64,000 nt of DNA from Pedobacter yonginensis (GCF_003173595.1 NZ_QGNZ01000002.1:682001-746000); one strand, 5' to 3'; shown: positions 51,813-62,402, counted from the stretch's first letter. A program made the numbers and translations. Notes: generated by a model from the letters alone, not told the origin.

Positions 51813-54800
51813 ATGGCTGGCAATAACTATATCGATTTAATTAAGAAGATAGATGAATTTATTCGTAAGTTTTATCTGAACAAGATTTTACGGGGCAGCA
51901 TTTACGTTGCCGCAATTTTATTGGGTTTGTATCTTCTTGTATTCCTGAGCCTTTACTATCTCAATCCGAGCGCAACCTTTAAAACTTTTGTGTTCTTCAC
52001 TTATGTTTTGTTGGCAACCATCCTTATTGGTCTGTTAATCATTAGGCCACTATTGGCCATGCTCAAACTCGGCAAACATCTTTCTTTTGATGAGGCATCG
52101 GTTATTATTGGAAATCATTTTGCCGATATTAAAGACAAACTACTCAATACGCTTCAACTCCAACAACTTTCTGAAAATTTGCCTGAGAAAAATCAGCTCA
52201 TCTTAGCCAGCATCGATCAGAAAATATTAGAACTTAAGCCTGTACCTTTTTACACCGCAGTTAGAATTAACGACAACAAGAAATATTTAAAATATCTCAT
52301 CGTACCCCTGTCCATCATTTTATTAATTGGATTAATTGCGCCAACAATATTAAGGGAAGGAACCAATAGCTTCTTCAAATATGATGAGTACATTGCGCCA
52401 CAAGCACCTTTCAACTTTAATGTTTTAAATAAAAATTTAAACATTATGCAGGGCGATGATTTAGTGCTGAATTTAAAATTAACCGGCGACCAAATCCCGT
52501 CAGACGTTTATGTAGAAGATGGAAAAAACACTTATAAGCTTGAAAGGGAGAATGTTACCAAATTCAATTACAAAATAAAAAACATTCAGGAAGACAAAAA
52601 ATTGATTTTTAGAGGCGGTGGCTTTAGTTCGCCTACCTATACTGTTAGCGTAAAACCACGCCCAGAATTATTGAGCGCAACCGCAACCCTCATCTTTCCT
52701 TCCTATTTAGGCAAAAAGAGTGAAGAAATTACCAACGTGGGCGATATCCTAGTTCCAGAAGGGACTAAAGTGCGCTGGAATTTTAAAACTGATAAAAGCA
52801 ATGCCCTGCTTTTTATTTTAAATAATCAACAACATGTTTTAAAAGTATCTGAAAATGAGTCTGCGTTTGATGCTACCATTAGGAGCAATGCGAAGTACAG
52901 TATTACCCCTAAAAATGAATTTGTTACCCTGTCCGATTCTCTTTCACACCAAATCAGCATAATCAAAGATCAATCTCCATCCATTTCAGTTGAAGAAAAG
53001 CCCGATTCTACCAGCAGCAAGTCCTTATATTTTATGGGTGAAATTGGCGATGACTATGGGTTTTCTCGCTTGAGTTTTAAATATAACATCAAGGAAAACA
53101 ATAAAACAGTTCGCACAGTTGCTAAAAATATAGCGGTTAAAACCAATATAACCAATCAACCCTTTTTCTTTTTCTGGGATTTAAAATCTTTGCAACTAAA
53201 ACCTGGGCAAGAGATTGAATACTTCTTTGAAGTGGCTGATAATGATGGTGTTAATGGCGCAAAAACAACCAAATCTGAGCTTAAAACATTTAAACAGCCC
53301 ACTAAAAAAGAAACTGCTGACCAAGTTAACGCAAGCAACCAAGCGTTAAAACAGAAAATGCAATCGGCCATAAGGTTGGCAAATACCATAGAGAAAGAGA
53401 GTAAAAAAATTGCGGAGCGCTTAGTTGATAAAAAGCAGATTTCATTTGAGGATAAAAAACAGATTGAAGCCCTATTGGAAAAACAAAAACAACTTGATGA
53501 AGCTGTAAAAGAAATTAAAGAACAGAACGATAAAAACATTCAAAACCAACAAGATCAAGGCCAGAATGAAGACCTCTTAGAAAAGCAAAAGCAGATTAAA
53601 GATCTTTTCGATAACGTGCTTGATGATAAAACGAAAGAGCTGCTTCAAAAGCTTCAGAATTTAATGAATGAGCGGAATAAAGATCAAACGCAAAACGAAC
53701 TTTCTAAAATGCAGTTGGATAACAAAACCCTCAAAAATGAATTGGATCGAATTTTAGAATTGTATAAACAATTGGAATTTGAGCAAAACCTGCAAAATGA
53801 TATCAATCGTTTAAATGATTTGGCAAAGCAACAAAAAGAACTTGCCGAACAAACAAAAAATAAAAAAGAGGATAACCAAACGCTTAAAGAAAAGCAAGAT
53901 GCCTTAAACAAGGAAATGAATGATCTGAAAAATGATCTGAAAAAATTAGAAGAAAAAAATCAATCGTTAGAAAAACCAAATCCATTCGATAATCCTGAAA
54001 AAGAAGTACAGGAAATTCAGCAAGACCAGCAGGATAGTAAAGATGCTTTAGATAAAAAAGACCAGAAAGGCGCTAGTCAAAAACAGCAAAAAGCTGGAGA
54101 AGCAATGGAAAAACTTTCCAAAAAGATGAACGACATGCAGCAGCAGGGAGAGGAAATGGAAAACAACTTGAATGCCAAAGAGTTACGTCGACTGTTAGAA
54201 AACTTGCTGAACACCTCTTTTGAGCAAGAAAAAGTAATGCTCGCCCTTAAAAAGATGACGAATGCCGATCCTTCTTACGTAAGCAATGTGCAGAAGCAGC
54301 GCAGCATTAAAGATAATTTAAAAACCATTGCCGATAGTTTGTTCGCGTTGAGCAAAAGGGTTCCGCAGATAGAATCTACCGTAAATGAGGAGATGAATAA
54401 AATTAATTTCAACCTAGATAAAAGTTTAGAAAACCTTGGAGATAGACGAACGCCCGAAGCAAATCGATATCAGCAATTTACGATGACTTCCATAAACAAT
54501 TTAACATTGATGCTGAGCGAAGCCCTAAACCAGTTGCAGAATATGTCTAAAAACTCAAAAGGAGGAAAAGGCAAACAAAAACAAGGCATGAAACAGCTTT
54601 CACAAATGCAGGAGCAGCTAAATAAGAGCATGCAAAAAGCACGAGAACAAATGCAAAAGTCTGGTAATCAGGGTACTGTTGGTAAAGGCGAAATGAGTAA
54701 AGAATTTGGAAAAATGGCTCAACAACAGCAAATGATTCGCCAGGCTTTAGAAAAAATTAACCGGGAAGACAATAAGGATGGTTCTGGCAAGATGGGCAAT

Positions 54801-55124
54801 TTAAACCAAGTGATTAAGGATATGAAGCAAACCGAAAGCGACTTGGTAAATAAACGTTTACAGCAAGAAACCTTGCAACGCCAAAAAGATTTGTTAACCA
54901 AACTGTTAGATGCCGAGAAAGCAGAGCGAGATCAAGAAGAAGATTCGAAAAGAGAAAGTAAAGCAGCTAAACAATTTCCACCATCGTACCAAAAAATGCT
55001 TGACGATTATAAAAAGCAACAGATTAATGGAAGCGACATGTTACAGAAGTTACCGCCAACTTTAAACTATTACTACAAAAACAAAATTGCAGCCTATTTA
55101 AAATCTTTGAGTTTGACTCAATAG
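51813..55124 (+). CDS. DUF4175 family membrane protein with long coiled coil
   Basis: An 1103-residue protein. Membrane segments lie at about 27-48, 56-76 and 150-170. A beta-rich region (about 190-480) precedes a very long Lys/Glu/Gln-rich helical part (about 500-1080) with typical coiled-coil heptads (e.g. EKQKQIKDLFDNVLDDKTKEL). The DUF4175 family is large, anchored in the membrane, and of unknown function. It is followed 34 bp later by ybeY, and this neighbourhood with mnmG is recurrent in Bacteroidetes. Confidence 0.85.
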   Translation: MAGNNYIDLIKKIDEFIRKFYLNKILRGSIYVAAILLGLYLLVFLSLYYLNPSATFKTFVFFTYVLLATILIGLLIIRPLLAMLKLGKHLSFDEASVIIGNHFADIKDKLLNTLQLQQLSENLPEKNQLILASIDQKILELKPVPFYTAVRINDNKKYLKYLIVPLSIILLIGLIAPTILREGTNSFFKYDEYIAPQAPFNFNVLNKNLNIMQGDDLVLNLKLTGDQIPSDVYVEDGKNTYKLERENVTKFNYKIKNIQEDKKLIFRGGGFSSPTYTVSVKPRPELLSATATLIFPSYLGKKSEEITNVGDILVPEGTKVRWNFKTDKSNALLFILNNQQHVLKVSENESAFDATIRSNAKYSITPKNEFVTLSDSLSHQISIIKDQSPSISVEEKPDSTSSKSLYFMGEIGDDYGFSRLSFKYNIKENNKTVRTVAKNIAVKTNITNQPFFFFWDLKSLQLKPGQEIEYFFEVADNDGVNGAKTTKSELKTFKQPTKKETADQVNASNQALKQKMQSAIRLANTIEKESKKIAERLVDKKQISFEDKKQIEALLEKQKQLDEAVKEIKEQNDKNIQNQQDQGQNEDLLEKQKQIKDLFDNVLDDKTKELLQKLQNLMNERNKDQTQNELSKMQLDNKTLKNELDRILELYKQLEFEQNLQNDINRLNDLAKQQKELAEQTKNKKEDNQTLKEKQDALNKEMNDLKNDLKKLEEKNQSLEKPNPFDNPEKEVQEIQQDQQDSKDALDKKDQKGASQKQQKAGEAMEKLSKKMNDMQQQGEEMENNLNAKELRRLLENLLNTSFEQEKVMLALKKMTNADPSYVSNVQKQRSIKDNLKTIADSLFALSKRVPQIESTVNEEMNKINFNLDKSLENLGDRRTPEANRYQQFTMTSINNLTLMLSEALNQLQNMSKNSKGGKGKQKQGMKQLSQMQEQLNKSMQKAREQMQKSGNQGTVGKGEMSKEFGKMAQQQQMIRQALEKINREDNKDGSGKMGNLNQVIKDMKQTESDLVNKRLQQETLQRQKDLLTKLLDAEKAERDQEEDSKRESKAAKQFPPSYQKMLDDYKKQQINGSDMLQKLPPTLNYYYKNKIAAYLKSLSLTQ

Positions 55125-55158
55125 TTTAATTAAATTTGCAGCATCAAAACAATCACAT

Positions 55159-55596
55159 ATGCCTGCAATTTCTTTTTTTACAGAATCTGTATCGTACAAG
55201 CTCCCTCAAAAACTAAAAATTAAGAAATGGATTAAGGCTACTATAGAAAAAGAAGGTTATAAACTGAGCGAACTTAATTTTATTTTCTGTAGCGACGATT
55301 ATTTGCTCAGCATTAATCAGCAATATCTAAATCACGATACCTATACTGATATTATAACTTTTGATAACGCTGAGGTAGATAAACAGATTGTGGGTGATAT
55401 CTTCATTAGTATCGATCGAGTAACAGAGAATGCACAAACGTTTAAAACAACCCCTTTTGATGAGGTTTGCCGAATCATGATTCATGGAACCCTGCACTTG
55501 TTGGGTTATAAGGATAAAGGTAAAGTTGCCAAAACACTTATGACTCAAAAGGAAGATGAATATTTGGCTTATCGAAGTGAAATGGCCCTGATTTAG
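55159..55596 (+). CDS. ybeY: Endoribonuclease YbeY
   Basis: A 145-residue rRNA-maturation RNase required for 16S 3'-end processing. The metal motif begins HGTLHLLGYKD: the first two histidines are present but the third, usually in GYDH, is aspartate in KDK. The opening residues and the ITFDNAEV block are otherwise standard. A -7 element TAAATTTG is at 55131-55138. It is close to the DUF4175 gene. Confidence 0.93.
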   Translation: MPAISFFTESVSYKLPQKLKIKKWIKATIEKEGYKLSELNFIFCSDDYLLSINQQYLNHDTYTDIITFDNAEVDKQIVGDIFISIDRVTENAQTFKTTPFDEVCRIMIHGTLHLLGYKDKGKVAKTLMTQKEDEYLAYRSEMALI

Positions 55597-56163
55597 ATCT
55601 GTTAATCCAAGCCCATAGTTGGTGGCATACTAAATATACACACAACCGATTATAGTTACAAAAGCCTACTTGCCACGAAACCAAAAATATTTTCTGCTTT
55701 CTTTGGGGCAAAAAGCAGGACTGTCATTTCCTATTCGTACTGCAATTGCTTTCCAAGTCAATTTCTCAGATTCCTGTTCGTCTAATAGTTATAGGCGTTG
55801 GTCGATTATTTACCTATGCTGGTATATTAAGCCTAAACGCGTTGCAACTTTTCTATCTATTCGCAGTCTTATGTTCGTAACCCACATCAAAAAAATAGAT
55901 ATCAAGATTTAAAGTCGGTTTATTAGAATCTATAGTCTAAAAATCGAATAAAGAGTTAGTTTAGTTTTAGTTAATGATTGAAGCAGCGGGGGAGCGAGTC
56001 CTACCGCTGTTTTGTTTATTTGGCATGATCAATTAAAATAACAATCAATATTCTGCCATTTTTAATTGATCCTTAGTGCCTTTGATACATCTTTATACCC
56101 TACCAAATATTTTATACTTACTTTTGCACTAATTTTCCTTTATAAATCCGAAATACAAAAAAA
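55597..56163. other. Non-coding spacer before the ABC-F gene
   Basis: About 570 bp without a credible gene. A stretch around 55670-55912 has an open frame of 80 codons, but its composition (many Ser, Tyr, Ile, no start signals) and AT-rich noise suggest decayed sequence. A hairpin CAGCGG/CCGCTG followed by TTTT lies at 55984-56013. A -7 match TACTTTTG at 56119-56126 lies 37 nt ahead of the ABC-F TTG start. Confidence 0.5.
55984..56013 (+). terminator. Candidate terminator in the spacer
   Basis: CAGCGG (55984-55989) pairs with CCGCTG (56004-56009), followed by TTTT. The stem is short and the loop 14 nt, so this is only a moderate candidate. Confidence 0.45.
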
Positions 56164-58026
56164 TTGAGCACACTAATTGCGGCAGAAGGCTTAGGTCATG
56201 GTTATCATGATGAATGGCTATTTAAGAATTTAACTTTGGGTATTAACTCCGGACAGCGAGTAGCGTTGGTTGGAATTAATGGCGCAGGTAAGAGTACCCT
56301 TTTGAAATTATTGGCAGAAAGGTTTCCTCCGCTAGAAGGTAAAATTGTAAAAAATAAAGCGGTTAAAATTGGTTTTCTAGATCAAGAGCCTCAGTTTAAT
56401 GAAGGTTATTCCATTAGCGACCACATTTTTTCATTAGAGAATAAGCAACAACAACTAATTAAGGAATACGAGGAACTCATCGAAAACCCCAACCCTGATG
56501 AAAAAACACTTAATCGTTTATACGAAGAATTAAGTGAACATAACGCCTGGGAATATGAACACGAGATTAAGACCATTTTGAATAGAATGGGCATAACTCA
56601 TCTTCAACAAAAAATAGATACCCTTTCTGGTGGACAGAAAAAACGTTTAGCACTAGCCAAACTGTTAATTGAAGATCCAGAGATCTTGGTTTTGGATGAG
56701 CCAACCAACCATTTGGATATTGATACCATAGAATGGTTGGAAAAATTATTAACTACCGGACAAAAAACTATTCTTTTAGTAACGCACGATAGATATTTTC
56801 TAGACAACGTATGTAATACAATCGTAGAACTCGATAGAGGTAAAATTTTCAATTACAATGGAAATTATGCTTACTACCTAGAAAAGAAATCAGAAAGGGA
56901 AGCTTTAGATGCAACGGTTTTGCACAAGAACCAACAGCTATTAAAGAAGGAATTAGAGTGGATGAGGCGCATGCCGCAGGCCCGAGGAACGAAATCTAAT
57001 GCTCGTATCAATGCTTTTTACGAATTAGAGGAGAAATCGAAGAAAAAGTCTGATAATCAGAGCGTTACACTCCAAATGAAGATGTCTCGCCAAGGTGGAA
57101 AGATTATCGAGGTAGATCATATTGCGAAATCATTTGATGGCCGCGCAATTATCAACGATTTCAGTTATACTTTTAAAAAGGGAGATCGAATTGGTTTAGC
57201 AGGCAAAAACGGTACGGGTAAATCAACTTTGCTTAACATCATCACCAGTCAGCTCAAGCCTGATGCTGGAACGGTTGATACCGGGGAAACAACAGTGTTT
57301 GGTTACTACAAACAAGGTGGCTTAACATTCGATCCTAAAGAAAGAGTGATTGATATTGTAAAGTCGGATGCCGAATATATTAAAATGGCGGATGGTTCTG
57401 TAATAACGGCCTCTGCCCTATTAACCCTTTTCCTGTTCCCGCCAAAGAAACAACATGGCATGGTGGAGAAGTTAAGCGGTGGAGAAAAGAAGCGATTAAA
57501 CTTAATGAAAGTTTTGATGCAAAATCCAAACTTTCTGATTTTGGATGAGCCAACAAACGATTTGGATATTGATACCTTGAACGTATTGGAAGAATTCTTG
57601 GAGAATTTCCCTGGCATCTTGATGTTGGTTTCTCACGATAGGTATTTGTTAGACAAGATGAGCGATCAGCTTTTCATCATGGAAGGCGAAGGTGTTGTCA
57701 AAATTTATAATGGCAACTACTCTGAATATCGTTTATGTTTAGATCAACCAAAAGCAAAGGTTGAAACTAAAAAACCACCAATACAACCAGTTGAGGTTAC
57801 GCCCATCAAAGCCGCAAAGAAGCTAAGTTTTAAGGAACAAAAAGAGCTTGATGAAAGTGAAAAAGGAATGGCAGATACGGAAAATGAAATTGCGAAGCTG
57901 ACGGAAAGCCTTTTAAAAATTGACTCAACGGACTACATCAAGATTCAAGAGGTTTCTGAAGAAATTGAAAAGCTAAAAGTTAAACTTGATGATTTTACAA
58001 TGCGTTGGTTAGAATTATCCGAATAA
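56164..58026 (+). CDS. ABC-F family ATPase (ribosome-associated or Uup-like)
   Basis: A 620-residue protein with two ATPase domains and no membrane helices. Walker A motifs are GINGAGKST and GKNGTGKST, signatures LSGGQKKRLALAK and LSGGEKKRLNLMK, and Walker B blocks VLDEPTNHLD and ILDEPTNDLD. The linker carries the basic PQARGTKSNARI of Uup-type proteins and the C-terminus forms a coiled coil (about 560-620). Such proteins act on the ribosome. The start codon is TTG at 56164 (STLIAAEGLGHGY), with a TACTTTTG element 37 nt upstream. Confidence 0.93.
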   Translation: MSTLIAAEGLGHGYHDEWLFKNLTLGINSGQRVALVGINGAGKSTLLKLLAERFPPLEGKIVKNKAVKIGFLDQEPQFNEGYSISDHIFSLENKQQQLIKEYEELIENPNPDEKTLNRLYEELSEHNAWEYEHEIKTILNRMGITHLQQKIDTLSGGQKKRLALAKLLIEDPEILVLDEPTNHLDIDTIEWLEKLLTTGQKTILLVTHDRYFLDNVCNTIVELDRGKIFNYNGNYAYYLEKKSEREALDATVLHKNQQLLKKELEWMRRMPQARGTKSNARINAFYELEEKSKKKSDNQSVTLQMKMSRQGGKIIEVDHIAKSFDGRAIINDFSYTFKKGDRIGLAGKNGTGKSTLLNIITSQLKPDAGTVDTGETTVFGYYKQGGLTFDPKERVIDIVKSDAEYIKMADGSVITASALLTLFLFPPKKQHGMVEKLSGGEKKRLNLMKVLMQNPNFLILDEPTNDLDIDTLNVLEEFLENFPGILMLVSHDRYLLDKMSDQLFIMEGEGVVKIYNGNYSEYRLCLDQPKAKVETKKPPIQPVEVTPIKAAKKLSFKEQKELDESEKGMADTENEIAKLTESLLKIDSTDYIKIQEVSEEIEKLKVKLDDFTMRWLELSE

Positions 58027-58057
58027 TAAGAATTCAATTTTTCGATTTAGGAAGTTA

Positions 58058-58073
58058 TGTTCCACGTGAAACA
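58058..58073. promoter_or_regulatory. parS-like site 1
   Basis: TGTTCCACGTGAAACA is one base different from the fully palindromic bacterial parS consensus TGTTTCACGTGAAACA and matches the common variant with C at position 5. ParB binding here would mark the chromosome for segregation. It lies 31 bp after the ABC-F stop. Confidence 0.85.
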
Positions 58074-58124
58074 TCTATATAAATTTTGCAATCGAAGAAT
58101 GAGTTCTAATTGAAAATAAGTAAT

Positions 58125-58140
58125 TGTTTCACGTGGAACA
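58125..58140. promoter_or_regulatory. parS-like site 2, inverted
   Basis: TGTTTCACGTGGAACA is the exact reverse complement of site 1, 67 bp away, and lies 19 bp before the MnmG start codon. Two sites in one short spacer next to mnmG (gidA) fit the origin-proximal parS clusters of many bacteria. Confidence 0.85.
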
Positions 58141-58159
58141 ATTAAAAAACAAAAATAAA

Positions 58160-60022
58160 ATGTTTGCTAAATACGATTTGATTGTTGTTGGTGCTGGACA
58201 TGCAGGCTGCGAGGCTGCTGCTGCCGCTGCTAATCTTGGATCAACTGTTTTGTTAATTACAATGAACATGGGCACCATTGCCCAGATGAGTTGTAACCCA
58301 GCTATGGGGGGCGTGGCTAAAGGACAGATTGTTCGTGAAGTAGACGCCATGGGCGGTTATTCAGGTATAATTTCGGATAAATCTACCATCCAATTTAGGA
58401 TGCTAAATTTATCAAAAGGCCCAGCAATGTGGAGTCCGAGAGCACAAATAGATAGAATGCGTTTCGCAGAAGAATGGAGATTGGCACTGGAAAGAACACC
58501 CAATTTAGATATTTGGCAGGATAGCGTTGTCGGCTTGTTAATCAAAGACAATACTGTGTATGGGGTTAGAACGTCATTAGGTATTGAGATTGAAAGTAGT
58601 GCCGTTGTTTTGACGAATGGAACTTTCTTAAATGGAGTAATGCACATTGGCGAAAAGAAATTTGGTGGCGGTCGCACAGCAGAGAGAGCATCAACTGGTA
58701 TAACCGAACAACTTGTAGAATTGGGAATGGAAGCGGGAAGAATGAAAACCGGTACACCCCCTCGCGTGGATGGAAGAAGTTTAGATTATACCAAAATGGA
58801 AGAACAATGGGGAGATGAAGACCCAGGAAAGTTCTCTTACACAGATACGGAAATTTCTAAAGATCAACGTTGCTGTTGGATCACTTACACCAATGAAGCA
58901 GTACATGAAACTTTAAAAGAAGGTTTCGAAAAATCACCAATGTTTACGGGTAGAATCAAAGGTCTAGGTCCAAGATATTGCCCATCTATCGAAGACAAGA
59001 TTAATCGTTTTGCAGAACGAGATCGCCACCAAATATTTGTTGAACCAGAAGGCTGGAATACCTGCGAAATTTACGTAAACGGTTTTTCAACCTCACTTCC
59101 AGAAGATGTGCAATTTAAAGCATTGCGATTAATACCAGGTTTTGAAAATGCCAAAATGTTCAGACCTGGCTATGCCATTGAATACGACTTTTTCCCTCCT
59201 ACCCAATTGTCACTAACGCTAGAAACCAAGTCCATCAATAATTTATTTTTAGCCGGACAAATTAATGGAACGACAGGATATGAAGAAGCCGCCTGCCAAG
59301 GCTTCATGGCGGGTATCAATGCACACCAAAAAATAAACGATCAACACGAGCTGATTATGAAAAGATCGGAAAGTTATATCGGTGTATTGATAGATGACTT
59401 GGTTACCAAAGGTACGGAAGAACCTTACCGAATGTTTACATCGAGAGCAGAACATCGTTTATTGCTGAGACAAGATAATGCAGACATCCGTCTCTCTCCG
59501 CTCGGACATCAGTTGGGTTTAATCAGCGATGAACGTTTGGAAAAAGTAAATCAAAAGATTGCAAAGGCTGATGAGTTAGTTAAGTTTACAAAAGCTCAGG
59601 GCATTGATATGATTATCGCTAATCCAATGCTAGAAAGTTTAGGGTCGAGCACTTTGAATCAAAATGTTAAAATACACAGTTTAGTCGGCCGTCCACATGT
59701 TGGTTTAAAAGATTTGATAAAGGTAAGTGAGCCATTACAAAACGCCACGCAGAACTTAGATCAAGAAACGATTGAACAGGCAGAGATAAAAATCAAGTAT
59801 GAAAGCTATTTCGAAAAAGAAAACGAAATTGTAGCCAAGATGCTTAAAATGGAAGACAAAGAAATTAACCCAGATTTTGATTACAATAAAATCATTTCGA
59901 TATCAAAAGAGGCAAGAGAAAAATTATTTAAGATAAAACCGAGAACTCTGGGTCAGGCATCCAGAATTTCGGGGGTCTCTCCTTCAGATATTTCAGTTTT
60001 GATGGTACATATAACTAAATAA
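58160..60022 (+). CDS. mnmG: tRNA uridine-5-carboxymethylaminomethyl(34) synthesis enzyme MnmG
   Basis: A 620-residue FAD enzyme acting with MnmE to modify the wobble uridine. The FAD motif [12 protein letters not shown] is at the N-terminus; [16 protein letters not shown] and the C-terminal helical domain [20 protein letters not shown] segment are typical. The start is ATG 58160; an upstream in-frame TTG at 58124 overlaps the parS site and gives extra residues ([12 protein letters not shown]) absent from the family. MnmG is often next to replication-origin markers. Confidence 0.96.
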   Translation: MFAKYDLIVVGAGHAGCEAAAAAANLGSTVLLITMNMGTIAQMSCNPAMGGVAKGQIVREVDAMGGYSGIISDKSTIQFRMLNLSKGPAMWSPRAQIDRMRFAEEWRLALERTPNLDIWQDSVVGLLIKDNTVYGVRTSLGIEIESSAVVLTNGTFLNGVMHIGEKKFGGGRTAERASTGITEQLVELGMEAGRMKTGTPPRVDGRSLDYTKMEEQWGDEDPGKFSYTDTEISKDQRCCWITYTNEAVHETLKEGFEKSPMFTGRIKGLGPRYCPSIEDKINRFAERDRHQIFVEPEGWNTCEIYVNGFSTSLPEDVQFKALRLIPGFENAKMFRPGYAIEYDFFPPTQLSLTLETKSINNLFLAGQINGTTGYEEAACQGFMAGINAHQKINDQHELIMKRSESYIGVLIDDLVTKGTEEPYRMFTSRAEHRLLLRQDNADIRLSPLGHQLGLISDERLEKVNQKIAKADELVKFTKAQGIDMIIANPMLESLGSSTLNQNVKIHSLVGRPHVGLKDLIKVSEPLQNATQNLDQETIEQAEIKIKYESYFEKENEIVAKMLKMEDKEINPDFDYNKIISISKEAREKLFKIKPRTLGQASRISGVSPSDISVLMVHITK

Positions 60023-60143
60023 CTGATAATCAGATAATTATACAAAATATAAATGACTTTAAATAAAGCCGTATAATCGAAAAAAAAATATTTTTAATAT
60101 TAGGTTTCCAAAAACACTAAAAACTCGTTAGAACGTTTAAAAT

Positions 60144-61877
60144 ATGCCAAATTTAAAAGCTCAGTATTCTAACCTTAAAAATTTAATAGTTGTAACTGCC
60201 TTACTCCTATTTTTTGGTTGTGCGAGTATCCAAACCCCTCAAGGTGGACCAAAAGATACTAAACCTCCAAAGGTTTTGAGTATGCTGCCAAAAAATCTGA
60301 CGCGGAATTTTAATGCCAAGAAAATTACCATAGAATTTGACGAGTACTTTAACATTAATGATGATTTTAAAGAATTCTCTATATCTCCTGAACAGGAGAA
60401 ACCACCAATTTTAAAGAAGCGCCAAAAAAGATTAGAAATTACCTTGCAAGATACTTTAGAAAAGAATACAACCTACACGTTAAACTTTGGAAAAGCAATT
60501 GCAGATGTTAACGAAAGCAACGTCGTTAAAAATTTATCATACGTGTTTTCTACCGGTCCAGAAATCGATTCACTTTCATTAAGCGGAAACGTATCGAGTG
60601 CAGTTACTGGAGAACCAGAAAAAGACGTGGTTGTGTTCATTTTTCCTATCGAACGCGATACACTTTTTGGTAAAAGAAAACCATCCATTTATACCCTAAC
60701 CGATAGCGCAGGAACCTATAGGTTAAATAATTTAAGAAAGGGTTCTTACAAGCTTTATGCTTTAAAAGAAACAGGTAGCGATAAAATTTACCAACAGAGC
60801 TCAGATGAAATTGGATTTTTAAAAGATCCGATAGTAATTGATAAAAATCTAGACAACATCAATCTAAAGGTTTTTAAAGAATTGGCGCCCGAATTTAGGG
60901 TTGTAGATCGAAAGCTGAACAACGATGGAAGTATTTCGCTAAGCTTTAATCAGAAACTCAAAAACCCTAAACTTACCGTGGCGGACCCACCTGCGGCTGA
61001 TGTCGGAAAGCGGGTTTATTTTAATAAAACGAATGATACTGCAAAGGTTTGGGTAAATGATTTAAGTTTTGACTCTTTAAAACTTGCTATTCAAGATCAA
61101 GGAAAAGTATTACAGACGGTAAATTTTACAAGATCTAAAAAGGATACCTATACCAGAGATTTAACCATTGCAGATAATTTATCCAGTAATAAGTTGAATC
61201 CGTATCAAAGCCTCACACTTACATTTCCTTTTCCTATTACTGCTGCCGATGCAGCTAAGGTAACCCTGCTGGAGGATTCGGTACAAAGAACCAACTTTGA
61301 GTTGGTGAAAGATAGTATTGATTTTCTAAAATACTATGTTAAATATCCTTGGAAACAAAAGAGAACCTACGATGTAAAATTCGGTGCAGGAACCTTTACG
61401 GCCATATTTAACGCCAAAAATAAAGAAGTTAATAAAACGTTTAAATTGGAAACCAGCGATAGTTATGGTACCCTGACGTTGAAAGTTGTAGTACCTGACA
61501 CTTCAAAAAGTTATGTTGTCGAATTTATTAACGAGAAAAAATTACCCATTAAGTCATCTGTAGTGAGAAAAAACACGCCAATAGTTTTTGCGAATTATCC
61601 TGCAGGCAAGTATTTTATAAGAGTCATTTATGATGAAAATAAAAATGGCTTTTGGGACACAGGTAATGTAAAAATGGGCACACAACCCGAAAAAATTTGG
61701 TACGCAACTAAAGAAATGTCGCTACGCGCCAACTGGGAAAGGGAAGAACAACTCGAAATTCCATTAACACCCCCATCAATACAAACAAGTCCGGTTGTGC
61801 CAACCCAGCCCACACCACCAAATAGTGAAATTACACCAGGGTTAAGAGAAGCACCTAAGCCAGTAAAGAGAAATTAA
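60144..61877 (+). CDS. Ig-like domain lipoprotein (SbsA-type)
   Basis: A 577-residue protein with a signal peptide and lipobox FFGC (cysteine 26), so outer-membrane anchored. The mature N-terminus TPQGGPKDTKPPKVL leads into a Big_5/SbsA-like Ig domain (about 40-135), then beta-rich repeats, and a proline-rich tail (TPPSIQTSPVVPTQPTPP...). The family is widespread in Bacteroidetes and of unknown function; it is sometimes near cell-envelope genes. The stop lies 6 bp from the end of the convergent carbonic anhydrase gene. Confidence 0.85.
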   Translation: MPNLKAQYSNLKNLIVVTALLLFFGCASIQTPQGGPKDTKPPKVLSMLPKNLTRNFNAKKITIEFDEYFNINDDFKEFSISPEQEKPPILKKRQKRLEITLQDTLEKNTTYTLNFGKAIADVNESNVVKNLSYVFSTGPEIDSLSLSGNVSSAVTGEPEKDVVVFIFPIERDTLFGKRKPSIYTLTDSAGTYRLNNLRKGSYKLYALKETGSDKIYQQSSDEIGFLKDPIVIDKNLDNINLKVFKELAPEFRVVDRKLNNDGSISLSFNQKLKNPKLTVADPPAADVGKRVYFNKTNDTAKVWVNDLSFDSLKLAIQDQGKVLQTVNFTRSKKDTYTRDLTIADNLSSNKLNPYQSLTLTFPFPITAADAAKVTLLEDSVQRTNFELVKDSIDFLKYYVKYPWKQKRTYDVKFGAGTFTAIFNAKNKEVNKTFKLETSDSYGTLTLKVVVPDTSKSYVVEFINEKKLPIKSSVVRKNTPIVFANYPAGKYFIRVIYDENKNGFWDTGNVKMGTQPEKIWYATKEMSLRANWEREEQLEIPLTPPSIQTSPVVPTQPTPPNSEITPGLREAPKPVKRN

Positions 61878-61883
61878 GCCTTT

Positions 61884-62402
61884 TTAATCAGGAGATTTAA
61901 ACCATTCACTATACATGATATAGTTATCAGGCAATTTATTTAACAAAGCCCTTTGCTCGTCGGTAATGGGCTTTATTTTTTTGGCGGGGGTACCTGCATA
62001 CAGATATCCAGTTTCGCAGATTGTATTTTCTAAAACAACTGATCCAGCAGCGATGATACAATATTCTTCAATAATGGCGTGATCCATCACAATTGCGCCC
62101 ATCCCAATGAGTACATGATCTTGAACAGTACAACCATGCACAATTGCATTATGACCTACCGAAACTCTATTGCCGATGTGTGTAGAAGCTTTTAAGTAGG
62201 TAGCGTGAATGAGTGCCCCATCTTGTATATTGGATTCATTTCCGATGGTAATTGCGTTTACATCTCCTCTAATCACTGCATTAAACCAAACTGAACAACG
62301 ATCACCGATAATAACATCGCCAACTATGGTTGCATTTTCGGCAATGAAGTTGTCTTTTCCGATTTCTGGAAACTTATCTTTAACAGGCAAAATTAAGGGC
62401 AT
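61884..62402 (-). CDS. Gamma-class carbonic anhydrase family hexapeptide protein
   Basis: A 172-residue trimeric left-handed beta-helix. The three zinc histidines fit GALIHATY and SVGHNAIVHGC, and the N-terminal GDVIIGDRCSVWFNAVIRGDV is diagnostic of the gamma carbonic anhydrase / PaaY / YrdA group. It may hydrate CO2 or serve an unknown acyl substrate. It is followed by nadB on the same strand further upstream, 66 bp away. Confidence 0.9.
   Translation of the reverse strand: MPLILPVKDKFPEIGKDNFIAENATIVGDVIIGDRCSVWFNAVIRGDVNAITIGNESNIQDGALIHATYLKASTHIGNRVSVGHNAIVHGCTVQDHVLIGMGAIVMDHAIIEEYCIIAAGSVVLENTICETGYLYAGTPAKKIKPITDEQRALLNKLPDNYIMYSEWFKSPD

Noticed and set aside
55670..55912. 80-codon frame in the spacer before ABC-F
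   Set aside because: Composition is like translated non-coding DNA and no homologous domain is recognisable; it may be remnant repeat sequence.
58124..58159. TTG start adding 12 residues to MnmG
   Set aside because: The added residues translate the parS-like site and do not match MnmG, which begins [16 protein letters not shown].
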